Shown here: positions 1 through 9,579 of the stretch, piece by piece
How the letters are laid out: every line of letters begins with the position of its first letter
Position numbering within the stretch: the first letter of the stretch is position 1
Source of the DNA: Mesorhizobium alhagi CCNWXJ12-2
GTDB lineage: Bacteria > Pseudomonadota > Alphaproteobacteria > Rhizobiales > Rhizobiaceae
DNA: 63,562 bases
Reading direction: 5' to 3'
NCBI RefSeq assembly: GCF_000236565.1
Contig: NZ_AHAM01000035.1
Location: 1-63,562, forward strand
Notes under the pieces: generated by a model
The model's database searches: none
What the model saw: the letters and a program-made list of their open reading frames with translations, nothing else
Told to the model about the DNA's origin: nothing
Position numbers and translations under genes: made by a program

Positions 1-2
1 CG

Positions 3-425
3 CACCCTTATGGCGAGACCGAGGCGCGCGCCTTTATCGCCAGATCGGCCGAGAAGCAGGCGGCGGGCGCCATTTATGCGGTGACGCTCGCCGACAGCGG
101 CGCGTTCATTGGCTGCGCGGGCCTCAACAGCACCGAACGCGGCCTCGAACTCGGCTACTGGATCGGCGAGCCGTACTGGAAGCGCGGCTATGCGACGGAG
201 GCTGCGCACGCGCTGGTTGATTTGGCGTTCCGCGCCACGGCGATCAACGTGCTGCACGTCTCGTGCCGGGTCATCAACCCGGCGTCGCGCCGTGTCATCC
301 ACAAATGCGGGTTCCAGTATTCCGGCCAGGGCATGCTGAACTCGATCGTCGCCGGCCAGGTGCCGGTCGAGCGCTACCGGCTCGACCGCAAGACCTGGGT
401 CAGCCTGCGGACGTGGGGCCGGTGA
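3..425 (+). CDS. GNAT family N-acetyltransferase, 5'-truncated by the window edge
   Basis: The open frame runs in from the left edge without a start codon and ends in TGA at 423-425. The visible 140 residues fit the RimJ/RimL-type GNAT fold, in which acetyl-CoA donates an acetyl group to an amine. Support comes from the ELGYWIGEPYWKRGYATEA segment, the acetyl-CoA-binding strand and helix of this family, and the later VINPASRRVIHKCGF segment typical of ribosomal-protein N-acetyltransferases. An ATG lies at 81, but the frame is clearly coding before it (YGETEARAFIARSAEKQ), so the real start is outside the window. In related rhizobia a GNAT gene sits between rpmA (L27) and obgE, which fits this position. 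The acetyl acceptor cannot be told from sequence. Confidence 0.85.
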   Translation, partial: HPYGETEARAFIARSAEKQAAGAIYAVTLADSGAFIGCAGLNSTERGLELGYWIGEPYWKRGYATEAAHALVDLAFRATAINVLHVSCRVINPASRRVIHKCGFQYSGQGMLNSIVAGQVPVERYRLDRKTWVSLRTWGR

Positions 426-434
426 GCGGTGTTA

Positions 435-458
435 CGGCCGGCGTGATTGCGCCGGCCG
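435..458. terminator. Hairpin between convergent genes
   Basis: A perfect 9-bp stem (CGGCCGGCG at 435-443 pairing with CGCCGGCCG at 450-458) with a 6-nt loop lies between the stop codons of the GNAT gene and the convergent hydrolase gene. There is no U-run, so it is at best a weak or Rho-assisted terminator. Confidence 0.45.
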
Positions 459-459
459 C

Positions 460-1326
460 TCACTCCAGCTCGATCCACAGCGGCAGATGATCGGAGCCGG
501 TTGCAGCAGCGTCGACCCAGCTGCGGCGCACGCCTGCCATCAGGCCTGCGCTGACGAAGGCGTAGTCGATGCGCTTCCAGCGGCCCTTGTCCTCAGGGCG
601 CTTCGGGTCGACCCAGGTCGTCGCCGGCTCGCCTCCCGAGATACGTGCGGCGGCGTCGGCGGGGTGGGTGGCGAGAAGCGGCATGCCGAATTCATGATCG
701 GCGCGGCCAGTCATTTCGAGATATTCGGGAGAGCCTGCGAGCATGTTGAAGTCGCCCATGACGATGAAGGCCTCGGCATGCGGCGGCTCGGGAAATCCCA
801 TTTCCGAAAGCCCGCTCAGCGCGCCGCCTTCCAGCGGGTAGTTCAGTACTCGCTCGCGCAGGAAATTGACTTGAGCCAGCCTTTCGTCGGGGCTTCGATG
901 ATCGAGATGGGTGGAATAGAAGCGGATAGGCCCAAGCGGCGTGTCGATCAGCGCCTCGATCGCGCCGCGCTGGTAGTTCGTATGGCTGTAGGTACGGGTG
1001 CGCGGTAGCAGCAGATTGCGCGACAGCCGGATCGGCGTTTTCGACAGCACCATGTTGCCGAACTGGAACGTGACATTGACCGCCTGCCCGTCCTTCATAT
1101 GCGAGCCGACATCGGCCTCGAAATTCAGCCCGTAAACGGAAAAATAGCCGGGCAGGGCGGCGCGGATTTCCTTCACCATGTCGCGGCCCTGGTTCCTGGG
1201 ATTGTTGCGCGATACCTCCTGCAGCGCGATCACGTCGGCGCCGCGGACCGCATCGGTGATGCGCCCGATATCATAGTGTCCGTCGAGCCCGACGCCGTAC
1301 TGGATGTTGTAGCTCACGCATCTCAT
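460..1326 (-). CDS. Endonuclease/exonuclease/phosphatase (EEP) family hydrolase
   Basis: A 288-residue protein with the complete signature of the EEP superfamily of metal-dependent phosphoesterases (relatives of exonuclease III, DNase I and sphingomyelinase). Visible motifs in order are the N-terminal SYNIQYG (metal-site Asn), ALQEV (catalytic Glu), YSTHLDHRS, MGDFNM (Asp/Asn pair) and the C-terminal GSDHLPLWIEL with the catalytic Asp-His. No signal peptide or membrane segment is visible, so it is probably cytoplasmic. The substrate cannot be deduced, since the family covers nucleic acids, inositol phosphates and phospholipids. It is transcribed toward the GNAT gene and away from obgE, with 107 bp between its start and that of obgE. 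Confidence 0.85.
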   Translation of the reverse strand: MRCVSYNIQYGVGLDGHYDIGRITDAVRGADVIALQEVSRNNPRNQGRDMVKEIRAALPGYFSVYGLNFEADVGSHMKDGQAVNVTFQFGNMVLSKTPIRLSRNLLLPRTRTYSHTNYQRGAIEALIDTPLGPIRFYSTHLDHRSPDERLAQVNFLRERVLNYPLEGGALSGLSEMGFPEPPHAEAFIVMGDFNMLAGSPEYLEMTGRADHEFGMPLLATHPADAAARISGGEPATTWVDPKRPEDKGRWKRIDYAFVSAGLMAGVRRSWVDAAATGSDHLPLWIELE

Positions 1327-1388
1327 GGCATGTTCCCCGGCCCCGCTCCCACAATTCGGCTCTCGCGCTTAGGTGCCGCTTGCGCTAG

Positions 1389-2468
<1,080 letters not shown>

Positions 2469-2475
2469 GTCGGCA

Positions 2476-3621
2476 ATGCAGTCTCTGAAAAAATACAGAC
2501 GCATCACCGTCAAGATCGGCTCGGCGCTGCTCGTCGATCGGGCTGCCGGGCTGAAGCGCGAATGGCTGGCCTCGCTGGCCGAGGATGTCTCGGCGCTCGC
2601 CGCCGGCGGGGCGGACGTGCTGGTCGTCTCCTCGGGCGCGATCGCGCTCGGGCGCACCGTGCTCGGCCTCGGCAAGCGGGCGCTGAAGCTGGAGGAAAGC
2701 CAGGCGGCAGCCGCCGTCGGGCAGATCGAGCTTGCCGGCGCATGGTCGGAGGCGCTGGCGCGCTGCGGCCTAAGGTCGGGCCAGGTTCTGGTGACGCTCG
2801 GCGACACCGAGGAGCGCCGCCGCTATCTGAACGCGCGCGCGACAATCTCGACGCTGCTCAAGATGAAGGCGGTGCCGGTCATCAACGAGAATGACACGGT
2901 GGCGACGTCTGAAATCCGCTACGGCGACAATGACCGGCTGGCGGCGCGCGTGGCCACCATGATGGGCGCCGACCTGCTGGTGCTGCTGTCCGACATTGAC
3001 GGCCTCTACACCGCCCCGCCGGCACACGACCCGTCGGCGAAATTCATTTCGGTCGTCGAACGCATCACGCCCGAAATCGAGGCGATGGCGGGGGCTGCGG
3101 CCTCCGAACTGTCGCGCGGCGGCATGCGCACGAAACTCGACGCCGGCAAGATCGCGACGGCCGCGGGCACCACGATGATAATCACCTCCGGCACAAGGCT
3201 GTCGCCGCTGATGGCGATCGAGCGCGGCGAGCGTGCGACCTGGTTCAGGCCGAGCGCCAACCCGGTCAAAGGCTACAAGAGCTGGATCGCCGGGCAGCTC
3301 GAACCGGCGGGACGGCTGACGGTCGACGCCGGCGCGGTCGGGGCGCTGCTTTCGGGCAAGTCGCTGCTGCCGGCTGGCGTGAGGCTGGTCAGCGGCAATT
3401 TCTCGCGCGGCGACACCGTGGCGATCCTCACGCCCGAAGGCCGTGAGATGGCGCGCGGCCTTGTTGCCTATGATGCCGCCGATGCCGTAAGGATTGCCGG
3501 GTTGAAGACGGCCGAGATCGAGGCCGTGTTGGGTTACGAGGCGCGCTCGGCGATGATCCACCGCGACGATCTGGTGGTGAGCCTGCATGAACCGGTGGAA
3601 GAAGCCCGGGCGGAAGGATGA
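2476..3621 (+). CDS. proB: Glutamate 5-kinase (with PUA domain)
   Basis: ProB phosphorylates L-glutamate to gamma-glutamyl phosphate, the first committed step of proline biosynthesis. The 381 residues comprise an amino-acid-kinase domain (about 1-265) with VKIGSALLV near the start, [10 protein letters not shown], the NENDTV substrate-binding segment, [10 protein letters not shown] and LLSDIDGLY, plus [13 protein letters not shown] near the domain end. A C-terminal PUA domain (about 285-370) follows, giving the two-domain architecture of E. coli ProB. It is separated from proA by 3 bp, so the two are surely co-transcribed. Proline feedback inhibition is expected from the family but is not readable here. 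Confidence 0.97.
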   Translation: MQSLKKYRRITVKIGSALLVDRAAGLKREWLASLAEDVSALAAGGADVLVVSSGAIALGRTVLGLGKRALKLEESQAAAAVGQIELAGAWSEALARCGLRSGQVLVTLGDTEERRRYLNARATISTLLKMKAVPVINENDTVATSEIRYGDNDRLAARVATMMGADLLVLLSDIDGLYTAPPAHDPSAKFISVVERITPEIEAMAGAAASELSRGGMRTKLDAGKIATAAGTTMIITSGTRLSPLMAIERGERATWFRPSANPVKGYKSWIAGQLEPAGRLTVDAGAVGALLSGKSLLPAGVRLVSGNFSRGDTVAILTPEGREMARGLVAYDAADAVRIAGLKTAEIEAVLGYEARSAMIHRDDLVVSLHEPVEEARAEG

Positions 3622-3624
3622 GCC

Positions 3625-4911
3625 ATGCTGACGACGCATGAGAAACCCCGCGAGGACACCGCCGCCCTGATGGCCGATATCGGCCGGAGGGCACGAGCGG
3701 CAGCGCGGCCTTTGGCCATCGCCAGTGCGGAGCGCAAGCACGCGTCATTGATCGGAATGGCCGATGCCGTTCTGCGCGGCGAGGACACGATCCTGGCGGC
3801 CAACGCCATCGATCTCAGGAATGGCGAAGAGGCCCGCCTCGGCGCTTCCTTCATGGACCGCCTGAAGCTGACGCCGGCCCGCATCCGCGACATGGCCGAT
3901 GGCATCAGGGCCATCGCCGAACTGCGCGACCCGGTCGGCGAGGTCATCGCCGAATGGGACCGCCCGAACGGGCTGCATATCGAGCGCGTGCGCACGCCGC
4001 TCGGTGTCGTCGGCGTAATCTACGAAAGCCGGCCCAATGTGACAGCCGACGCCGGGGCGCTGTGCCTGAAAGCCGGCAATCCGGTTATCCTGCGCGGCGG
4101 TTCGGATTCATCGAACTCGTCGGCCGCGATCCATGCCTGTCTGGTTGAGGGGCTGAAAGCGGCGAAGCTGCCGGCCGACGCGATCCAGCTGGTTCCGACC
4201 ACCGACCGGGCAGCCGTCGGCGAAATGCTGAAAGGGCTTTCCGGCAATCTCGACGTGATCATTCCGCGCGGCGGCAGGAGCTTGGTCGAGCGTGTTCAGA
4301 ATGAGGCGCGCGTGCCGGTCTTCGCGCATCTCGAAGGCATTTGTCACCTCTATATCGACGCTTCGGCCAAGCTCGACATGGCGATTGCGATCGCCGTCAA
4401 CGCCAAGATGAGGCGGACCGGAATCTGCGGTGCGGCCGAGACGCTGCTCATCGACCGGGCAGCCGCTTCGACGCACCTCCTCCCGGTGCTGAAGGCGCTG
4501 CGAAAGGCCGGCTGCGAAATCCATGCGGACACAGATGTGCTTGCAGCGTTTGCGGACGCAACGCCTGCGACAGAAACCGACTGGTTCACCGAATATCTCG
4601 ACGCCATCATCGCGGTAAAACTCGTCGATGGGGTTTCCGGTGCTATCGAGCATATCGAGACCTATTCCTCGCATCATACGGAGGCGATCGTTGCTGAAGA
4701 CGCGGCAACCGTCGAACGGTTCTTCAACGAGATCGATTCGGCGATCCTGCTGCACAACGCCTCGACCCAGTTCGCCGATGGCGGAGAGTTCGGCATGGGC
4801 GCTGAGATCGGCATTGCCACCGGAAAGATGCATGCGCGCGGCCCGGTCGGCGTCGAGCAACTAACCTCGTTCAAGTACCGCGTGCGCGGTTCGGGGCAGG
4901 TACGGGCGTGA
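3625..4911 (+). CDS. proA: Gamma-glutamyl phosphate reductase (glutamate-5-semialdehyde dehydrogenase)
   Basis: ProA reduces gamma-glutamyl phosphate with NADPH to glutamate 5-semialdehyde, which cyclises to pyrroline-5-carboxylate. The 428-residue protein is of normal length. Recognisable elements are [32 protein letters not shown] (cofactor site), [11 protein letters not shown], the catalytic cysteine in [13 protein letters not shown], and HTEAIV near the C-terminus. The ATG follows the proB stop by 3 bp. No proC is visible in the window. Confidence 0.97.
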   Translation: MLTTHEKPREDTAALMADIGRRARAAARPLAIASAERKHASLIGMADAVLRGEDTILAANAIDLRNGEEARLGASFMDRLKLTPARIRDMADGIRAIAELRDPVGEVIAEWDRPNGLHIERVRTPLGVVGVIYESRPNVTADAGALCLKAGNPVILRGGSDSSNSSAAIHACLVEGLKAAKLPADAIQLVPTTDRAAVGEMLKGLSGNLDVIIPRGGRSLVERVQNEARVPVFAHLEGICHLYIDASAKLDMAIAIAVNAKMRRTGICGAAETLLIDRAAASTHLLPVLKALRKAGCEIHADTDVLAAFADATPATETDWFTEYLDAIIAVKLVDGVSGAIEHIETYSSHHTEAIVAEDAATVERFFNEIDSAILLHNASTQFADGGEFGMGAEIGIATGKMHARGPVGVEQLTSFKYRVRGSGQVRA

Positions 4912-4943
4912 TATCCGGCGCTTTTCCTTCTCGGCTTGGCGCC

Positions 4944-5060
4944 GCCCCTCACCCGCCTGCCGGCACCCTCTCCCCGTGAAGAACGGGGAGAAGGGTAAAG
5001 GGGCAACGTCGACGTCCCCCACTCCCCGTTCTTCACCGGGCGAGGGTAAGGGTGAGGGGC
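4944..5060. repeat. Large imperfect inverted repeat (rhizobial intergenic palindrome family), copy 1
   Basis: The interval between proA and nadD folds into one long imperfect stem. It opens with GCCCCTCACCC and closes with GGGTGAGGGGC, with internal arms TGAAGAACGGGGAG and CTCCCCGTTCTTCA. A second element with the same ends and the same CTCTCCCCGTGAAGA segment lies at 58552-58672. Such CCCTCTCCCCGTGAAG elements recur between genes in rhizobial genomes. It may also act as a transcript-end structure for proA. Confidence 0.75.
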
Positions 5061-5091
5061 AGCGCTGCTTCTGCCATACGGAGCGACGGCC

Positions 5092-5742
5092 TTGAGCCTC
5101 GGCGTGACAGCTCAGGGCGTCTCCCCCGGTTACCTCCGCATGCCGCATGCCGAAAAAGGCATGGCGGTCGGCCTGTTCGGCGGCTCGTTCAATCCTCCAC
5201 ATCGCGGCCACGCGCTGGTTGCCGAGATCGCGATGAGACGGATGCGCCTCGACCAGCTCTGGTGGATCGTCACGCCCGGCAATCCGCTGAAGGCCTCCAG
5301 CGAGCTTGCGCCGCTCTCCGAGCGCCTGGAGCTTTCCGAGACGATCGCCAGGGATCCGCGCATCAAGGTCACCGCTTTCGAAGCGCGCCACAATATCCGC
5401 TACACGGCCGACACGCTGGAACTGATCAAGACGCGCAATCCGGGCGTCGATTTCGTCTGGATCATGGGCGCGGACAATCTGCGCGATTTCCACCATTGGC
5501 AGCGCTGGCGGCAGATCGCACTGACCTTCCCGATCGCCGTCATCGATAGGCCGGGCTCGACCTTGTCCTTCCTGTCCTCGGTGGTGGCCAAGACCTTTGA
5601 CTATGCGCGCATCGACGAGGCGGACGCACCGCGACTGGCGCGGATGAAGGCGCCGGCCTGGACCTTTATCCACGGACCGCGCTCCTCGCTGTCGTCCACC
5701 GCCATCCGCAACGGCTCGAAGGGCAAAGCCCCGCCGGCATGA
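5092..5742 (+). CDS. nadD: Nicotinate-nucleotide adenylyltransferase
   Basis: NadD transfers AMP from ATP to nicotinate mononucleotide, forming deamido-NAD in NAD biosynthesis. The nucleotidyltransferase signature GLFGGSFNPPHRGH lies near the N-terminus, WIMGADNL and FHHWQRWRQI mark the substrate pocket, and SSTAIR near the C-terminus is the second ATP-binding motif. The frame opens at TTG 5092. The in-frame ATGs at 5140 (just before PHAEKG) and 5161 (AVGLFGG) are plausible alternatives, and 5140 fits usual homologue length better. It lies in the conserved proBA-nadD-rsfS-rlmH block, although an MFS gene intervenes before rsfS here. Confidence 0.93.
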   Translation: MSLGVTAQGVSPGYLRMPHAEKGMAVGLFGGSFNPPHRGHALVAEIAMRRMRLDQLWWIVTPGNPLKASSELAPLSERLELSETIARDPRIKVTAFEARHNIRYTADTLELIKTRNPGVDFVWIMGADNLRDFHHWQRWRQIALTFPIAVIDRPGSTLSFLSSVVAKTFDYARIDEADAPRLARMKAPAWTFIHGPRSSLSSTAIRNGSKGKAPPA

Positions 5743-5840
5743 TCCAGGCGCGCCAATCCGGCGGTCCAGCACGCCGCCCGCCTTTCGATGTCGCTTTTGC
5801 CGCTTTCTGAATCCCGTGCCGCAGGCAAGCTCGCCGCGAC

Positions 5841-7130
5841 ATGAGCGCCGCGCACCAGAAACCGATCGAGCAGAGCGAGGCCGGCGATGTGCCGACCCCG
5901 GCAATCGCGGTCGCCAGCGTCATCGTGGCGCTGGCGCTGGTGGCGATCGGCAACGGGCTGATGTTCGCCTACATACCGGTGCGGCTCGGCGCGGAAGGAC
6001 TTCCGCCGACCTGGGCCGGGAGCATCCTGACGGGTCTGTCGGCCGGCGGCATGGCCGGCTGCCTGCTGACAGGGCGGATCGTGCGCCGTGTCGGCCACGC
6101 CCGCGCCTTCATGGTGTTTTCCGCGCTGATCGTCCTCTCCAACGCACTGGTCGGCGCCGGCGCCTATCCGGTGCTGTGGATCGTCGCACGTGCGCTTTAC
6201 GGCTTCGCCATCAGCGGCGTGTTCATCGTGGCGCAGAGCTGGCTCAACGATGTCGTCGCCAACTCGATCCGCGGCAGGGTGATGGCGATCTTCTATGTCA
6301 GCTACATCGTCGGGCTGGGCGTCGGCTCGTACATGCTGAGCTTCGTCGATATCGCCACACCGGAAGCGCCGCTGGTCGGCATCGTATTCACCGCGCTGTC
6401 GATCCTGCCTGTCGGGCTGACTAGGCTGCGGCCGCCGCCTCCGCCGGAATCCGCTTCCGTCGCGCTCGGGCAGGCATGGCGCATCTCGCCGGTCGGCATG
6501 GCCGGCATGCTGGCCGTCGGCGGCCTGTCGATGATGGTCGCCGGCTTCGCGCCGATCCACGCCACCGCGAGTGGATACTCGCAGCAGGAGGTGGCGACGT
6601 TGATGTTTGCCATGCCGCTCGGCACGCTGCTGTTCCAGATTCCGCTGGGCTGGGCGTCCGACCGCACCGACCGGCGCAATGTGCTGATCGTGGCAGCGCT
6701 GCTCGTCGTCCTGGCCGGCATAGTCGCGAGCCGGATGGACGGCAGCGCGCTGGCTGTCATGATCGCGATCTATGTCGTGTGGAGCGGGTCGAGCGAATCC
6801 ATCTATTCGCTGTCGAGCGCACACGCCAACGACCGCGCCTCGAAGGACGACCTCGTCACCCTTTCCTCGACGATGCTGTTTGCCTGGTCGCTGTCGGGGT
6901 TCCTCGTGCCCGGACTGGGAACGATCCTGACTGCGGTCTACGGTACGCAGTCCTTCATGTATGTGGCAATCGCCATAGGCGCCGCCTTCTGCCTTTTCGT
7001 CGCTTGGCGCGTGCTCACAACGAAGGCCGTCGCTGCCGCCACCGTGACCGGATATTCGCCGATGACGGCGCAGGCGCCGCTGCCGGTCGAACTCGCCTTC
7101 TCGACGGACGAAGACTCCGACGGCCGGTAA
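5841..7130 (+). CDS. MFS transporter (YcaD/UhpC-like, 12 TM)
   Basis: A 429-residue integral membrane protein of the major facilitator superfamily. About twelve hydrophobic helices are visible in two blocks (about 30-210 and 225-405). A typical loop motif, LTGRIVRRVGHARAF, lies between TM2 and TM3, and WASDRTDRRNVL is the matching motif in the second half. The N-terminus is a short hydrophilic segment and the C-terminal 25 residues are polar. Substrate is unknown; the sequence suits a small-molecule efflux carrier. It interrupts the nadD-rsfS linkage usual in relatives, so it may be a later insertion, although its base composition matches its neighbours. Confidence 0.85.
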   Translation: MSAAHQKPIEQSEAGDVPTPAIAVASVIVALALVAIGNGLMFAYIPVRLGAEGLPPTWAGSILTGLSAGGMAGCLLTGRIVRRVGHARAFMVFSALIVLSNALVGAGAYPVLWIVARALYGFAISGVFIVAQSWLNDVVANSIRGRVMAIFYVSYIVGLGVGSYMLSFVDIATPEAPLVGIVFTALSILPVGLTRLRPPPPPESASVALGQAWRISPVGMAGMLAVGGLSMMVAGFAPIHATASGYSQQEVATLMFAMPLGTLLFQIPLGWASDRTDRRNVLIVAALLVVLAGIVASRMDGSALAVMIAIYVVWSGSSESIYSLSSAHANDRASKDDLVTLSSTMLFAWSLSGFLVPGLGTILTAVYGTQSFMYVAIAIGAAFCLFVAWRVLTTKAVAAATVTGYSPMTAQAPLPVELAFSTDEDSDGR

Positions 7131-7271
7131 TTGGCCGAAAACCGGACCATGTCTTGAAACCGTTACCCGACTCTGCCTATCTATTGTGTATCCGCAATAA
7201 TGCGGATGTTGGTTGTTCCTGTTTCGAAAGGAAAGACACTGAGAACAGCACTACGGAAGAAGGCAGTCGTC

Positions 7272-7649
7272 ATGCCTTCGCCGGCCGGGATGAGCGGAAA
7301 CGCAGCCGTGTCCCGCGCCCTCGACACCGTCCTTGCAAGTCTGGAAGACTCCAAGGCCGAAAATATCGTCTCCATCGACATTCAGCGGAAATCGAGCCTC
7401 GGCGACTATATGGTCGTCGCTTCGGGCCGTTCCCACCGTCATGTCGCGGCGGTTGCCGACCAACTGCTCACGGCGCTCAAGGATGCCGGCCTCGGCACTG
7501 CGCGCGTCGAGGGCCTGGCGGGCGCCGACTGGGTTCTGATCGATTCAGGCGATATTATCGTCCATGTCTTCCGCCCCGAAGTCCGCGAATTCTACAATCT
7601 CGAAAAGATGTGGCAGACGCCGGATCTCGAGGAAGAAACGGTTCACTGA
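7272..7649 (+). CDS. rsfS: Ribosome silencing factor RsfS
   Basis: RsfS binds ribosomal protein L14 on the 50S subunit and blocks subunit joining under nutrient stress. The core runs from ALDTVLASLEDSKAENIVSIDI through GDYMVVASGRSHRHV and VEGLAGADWVLIDSGDIIVHVF to REFYNLEKMW, matching the family along its length. I chose ATG 7272, which gives 125 residues. The frame is open upstream to 7200, but the extra residues are not characteristic. It lies 21 bp before rlmH, the usual partner in this conserved block. Confidence 0.94.
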   Translation: MPSPAGMSGNAAVSRALDTVLASLEDSKAENIVSIDIQRKSSLGDYMVVASGRSHRHVAAVADQLLTALKDAGLGTARVEGLAGADWVLIDSGDIIVHVFRPEVREFYNLEKMWQTPDLEEETVH

Positions 7650-7670
7650 ACCGTTCACGGCCGGGACAGG

Positions 7671-8153
7671 ATGCGCATAGCCGTACATGCCGTGGGCCGG
7701 ATGAAGTCCGGCCCCGACAAGGAGTTGGCCGAGCGCTATTTCGATCGCTTTTCCAAGAGCGGCCCGGCCTTGGGCCTGGAATTTTCCGGCGTGACTGAGA
7801 TCGCGGAAAGCCGCGCCCAGACCGCCGGCGAGCGCCGCAGGGACGAGGCGCAAAGGCTTCAGGCGCAGCTTGGAGCCGGCATTTCCCTCATCCTGCTTGA
7901 TGAGCGCGGCAAGAACCTGTCATCGGAAGAATTCGCCGGGAAGATCGGTTCAATGCGCGACGATGGCCGGCGCGGGCTCGTCATCGCGATCGGCGGGGCG
8001 GACGGCCATGAAGCTTCGTTGCGCGAACAGGCCGCGCTTGTCCTGTCGTTCGGCGCCATGACCTGGCCGCATCAGCTCGTCCGTATCATGCTGGCCGAAC
8101 AGCTCTACCGCGCCGCCACCATACTGTCGGGCCATCCCTATCATCGTGCCTGA
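7671..8153 (+). CDS. rlmH: 23S rRNA (pseudouridine1915-N3)-methyltransferase RlmH
   Basis: RlmH is a SPOUT-class SAM-dependent methyltransferase that modifies pseudouridine 1915 in helix 69 of 23S rRNA. The 160-residue protein carries the family's LLDERGKNLSSEEFA segment, the SAM-knot motif VIAIGGADGHE and the C-terminal LVRIMLAEQLYRAATILSGHPYHR. Length is normal. The pairing with rsfS just upstream is conserved across bacteria, consistent with a ribosome maturation module. Confidence 0.96.
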   Translation: MRIAVHAVGRMKSGPDKELAERYFDRFSKSGPALGLEFSGVTEIAESRAQTAGERRRDEAQRLQAQLGAGISLILLDERGKNLSSEEFAGKIGSMRDDGRRGLVIAIGGADGHEASLREQAALVLSFGAMTWPHQLVRIMLAEQLYRAATILSGHPYHRA

Positions 8154-8256
8154 CCTCGGGTGTGTTTCGCCGAAAGCGTGTCTTGCCCCTGTCGTTATGG
8201 TTGATGGTCCGTTAACGAACGAGCCGATAGAATCCGGACGGCAAGTGGCGCGAATT

Positions 8257-9579
8257 ATGACGATTATGACGGGACGGAAAGCGGAGCTTATGCGCCGCGG
8301 CATATTTGCCGCCGCGATGCTGCTGCTTGCCGCAGGTTTCGCCCAGGGCCAAGGCAGGATTCCGGAAGCGGCAGCACCCGATATGCGGCGCGCCGAATAT
8401 GAGCGTGTGCTGCGCGAATCCGAGCTTTCGGCCGAGCGGCTGGAAGAACTCGCGGCAGAGATCGCAGACGTCAAGAAGGACCATGCCTCGATCACCGCCA
8501 GCCTTATCCAATCCGCCAAGACCGAGCAGAAGCTCAGCCAGGACATTGACGACATCACCGGCAGGCTGGAAGCGCTGAAGGACCAGGAGGACGGCATCAG
8601 GCGCTCGCTGAGCGCCCGGCGCGGCGTGCTCGCCGAAGTGCTGGGCGCGCTGCAGCGCATGGGCCTGAACCCGCCGCCGGCGATTCTGGTCAAGCCGGAG
8701 GACGCGCTGTCTTCGGTGCGCAGCGCCATCCTGCTCGGCGCCGTCGTGCCGGAATTGCGCGCCGAGACCGAAATCCTGCTGGCCGACATGAAAGAGATGA
8801 TGCGGCTTTCAGGCTCGATCGAGGCCGAGCGCGGCCGTCTCGTGGCGTCGGTAGGCGAGCAAGTCGCGGAAAAAGAGCGGCTGAACCTTCTGCTCCAGGA
8901 GAAGCAGAAGCTGCAGAGCGAGGCGGAAGCCGCGCTCGCCGGGGAGCAGCGCAAGTCCGAACAACTCGCCGCCAAGGCGTCGAGCCTCAAGGAGCTGATC
9001 GCCGCGCTGGAAAAGCAGGCTGAGGAAAACCGCAAGGCCGAAGAGGCGCGGCTCAAGGCTGAGAAGGAAAAAGCCGAGCGCGAGGCGGAAATCGCGGCCC
9101 TGCCCGACGCCAACCGGCTGCTCTCGGCCGCGCCGTTTGCGTCTCTGCGCGGGCAGGTGGCGATGCCTGTGGCGGGCCGCATGAAGCGCCGCTTCGGAGC
9201 CAAGGACGGTAACGGCGGCGTGATGCTCGGCGACATGGTTGCGACACAATCGGGAGCCATCGTCACCGCGCCTGCCGATGGCAGTGTTCTTTATGCGGGG
9301 CCGTTCCGTTCGTATGGACAACTCTTGATCCTGGATGCCGGAGACGGCTATCATGTGGTTCTGGCGGGCATGAGCAGAATCAACGTCACTCTCGGTCAGT
9401 CCGTCCTAGCCGGTGAACCGATCGGAGCGATGGGAGAAGCCAGGGTAGCTAACGCCTCGGCTGCAAGTGCAAATACCGCGCCGGAACTCTATATTGAGTT
9501 CCGCAAAGATGGAAAACCCGTCGATCCGGCCCCATGGTGGGCGGAGCGTCTTTCTGGAAGGACAGGAAATGGTACGTAA
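8257..9579 (+). CDS. EnvC-like murein hydrolase activator (coiled coil plus degenerate LytM/M23 domain)
   Basis: A secreted protein with a signal peptide (hydrophobic stretch FAAAMLLLAAGFAQGQ), a long coiled coil rich in Glu/Lys/Ala (about residues 45-290) and a C-terminal LytM/M23 domain (about 320-430). In E. coli, EnvC activates the amidases AmiA/B at the division septum through a catalytically dead LytM domain. The same seems true here. The region that should carry zinc ligands reads KDGNGGVMLGDMV and YHVVLAGM, lacking the HxxxD and HxH histidines. ATG 8257 is used; ATG 8290, better placed behind GGAG and directly before the signal peptide, is an attractive alternative. The 3' end overlaps the start of the downstream protease by 11 bp. 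Confidence 0.87.
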   Translation: MTIMTGRKAELMRRGIFAAAMLLLAAGFAQGQGRIPEAAAPDMRRAEYERVLRESELSAERLEELAAEIADVKKDHASITASLIQSAKTEQKLSQDIDDITGRLEALKDQEDGIRRSLSARRGVLAEVLGALQRMGLNPPPAILVKPEDALSSVRSAILLGAVVPELRAETEILLADMKEMMRLSGSIEAERGRLVASVGEQVAEKERLNLLLQEKQKLQSEAEAALAGEQRKSEQLAAKASSLKELIAALEKQAEENRKAEEARLKAEKEKAEREAEIAALPDANRLLSAAPFASLRGQVAMPVAGRMKRRFGAKDGNGGVMLGDMVATQSGAIVTAPADGSVLYAGPFRSYGQLLILDAGDGYHVVLAGMSRINVTLGQSVLAGEPIGAMGEARVANASAASANTAPELYIEFRKDGKPVDPAPWWAERLSGRTGNGT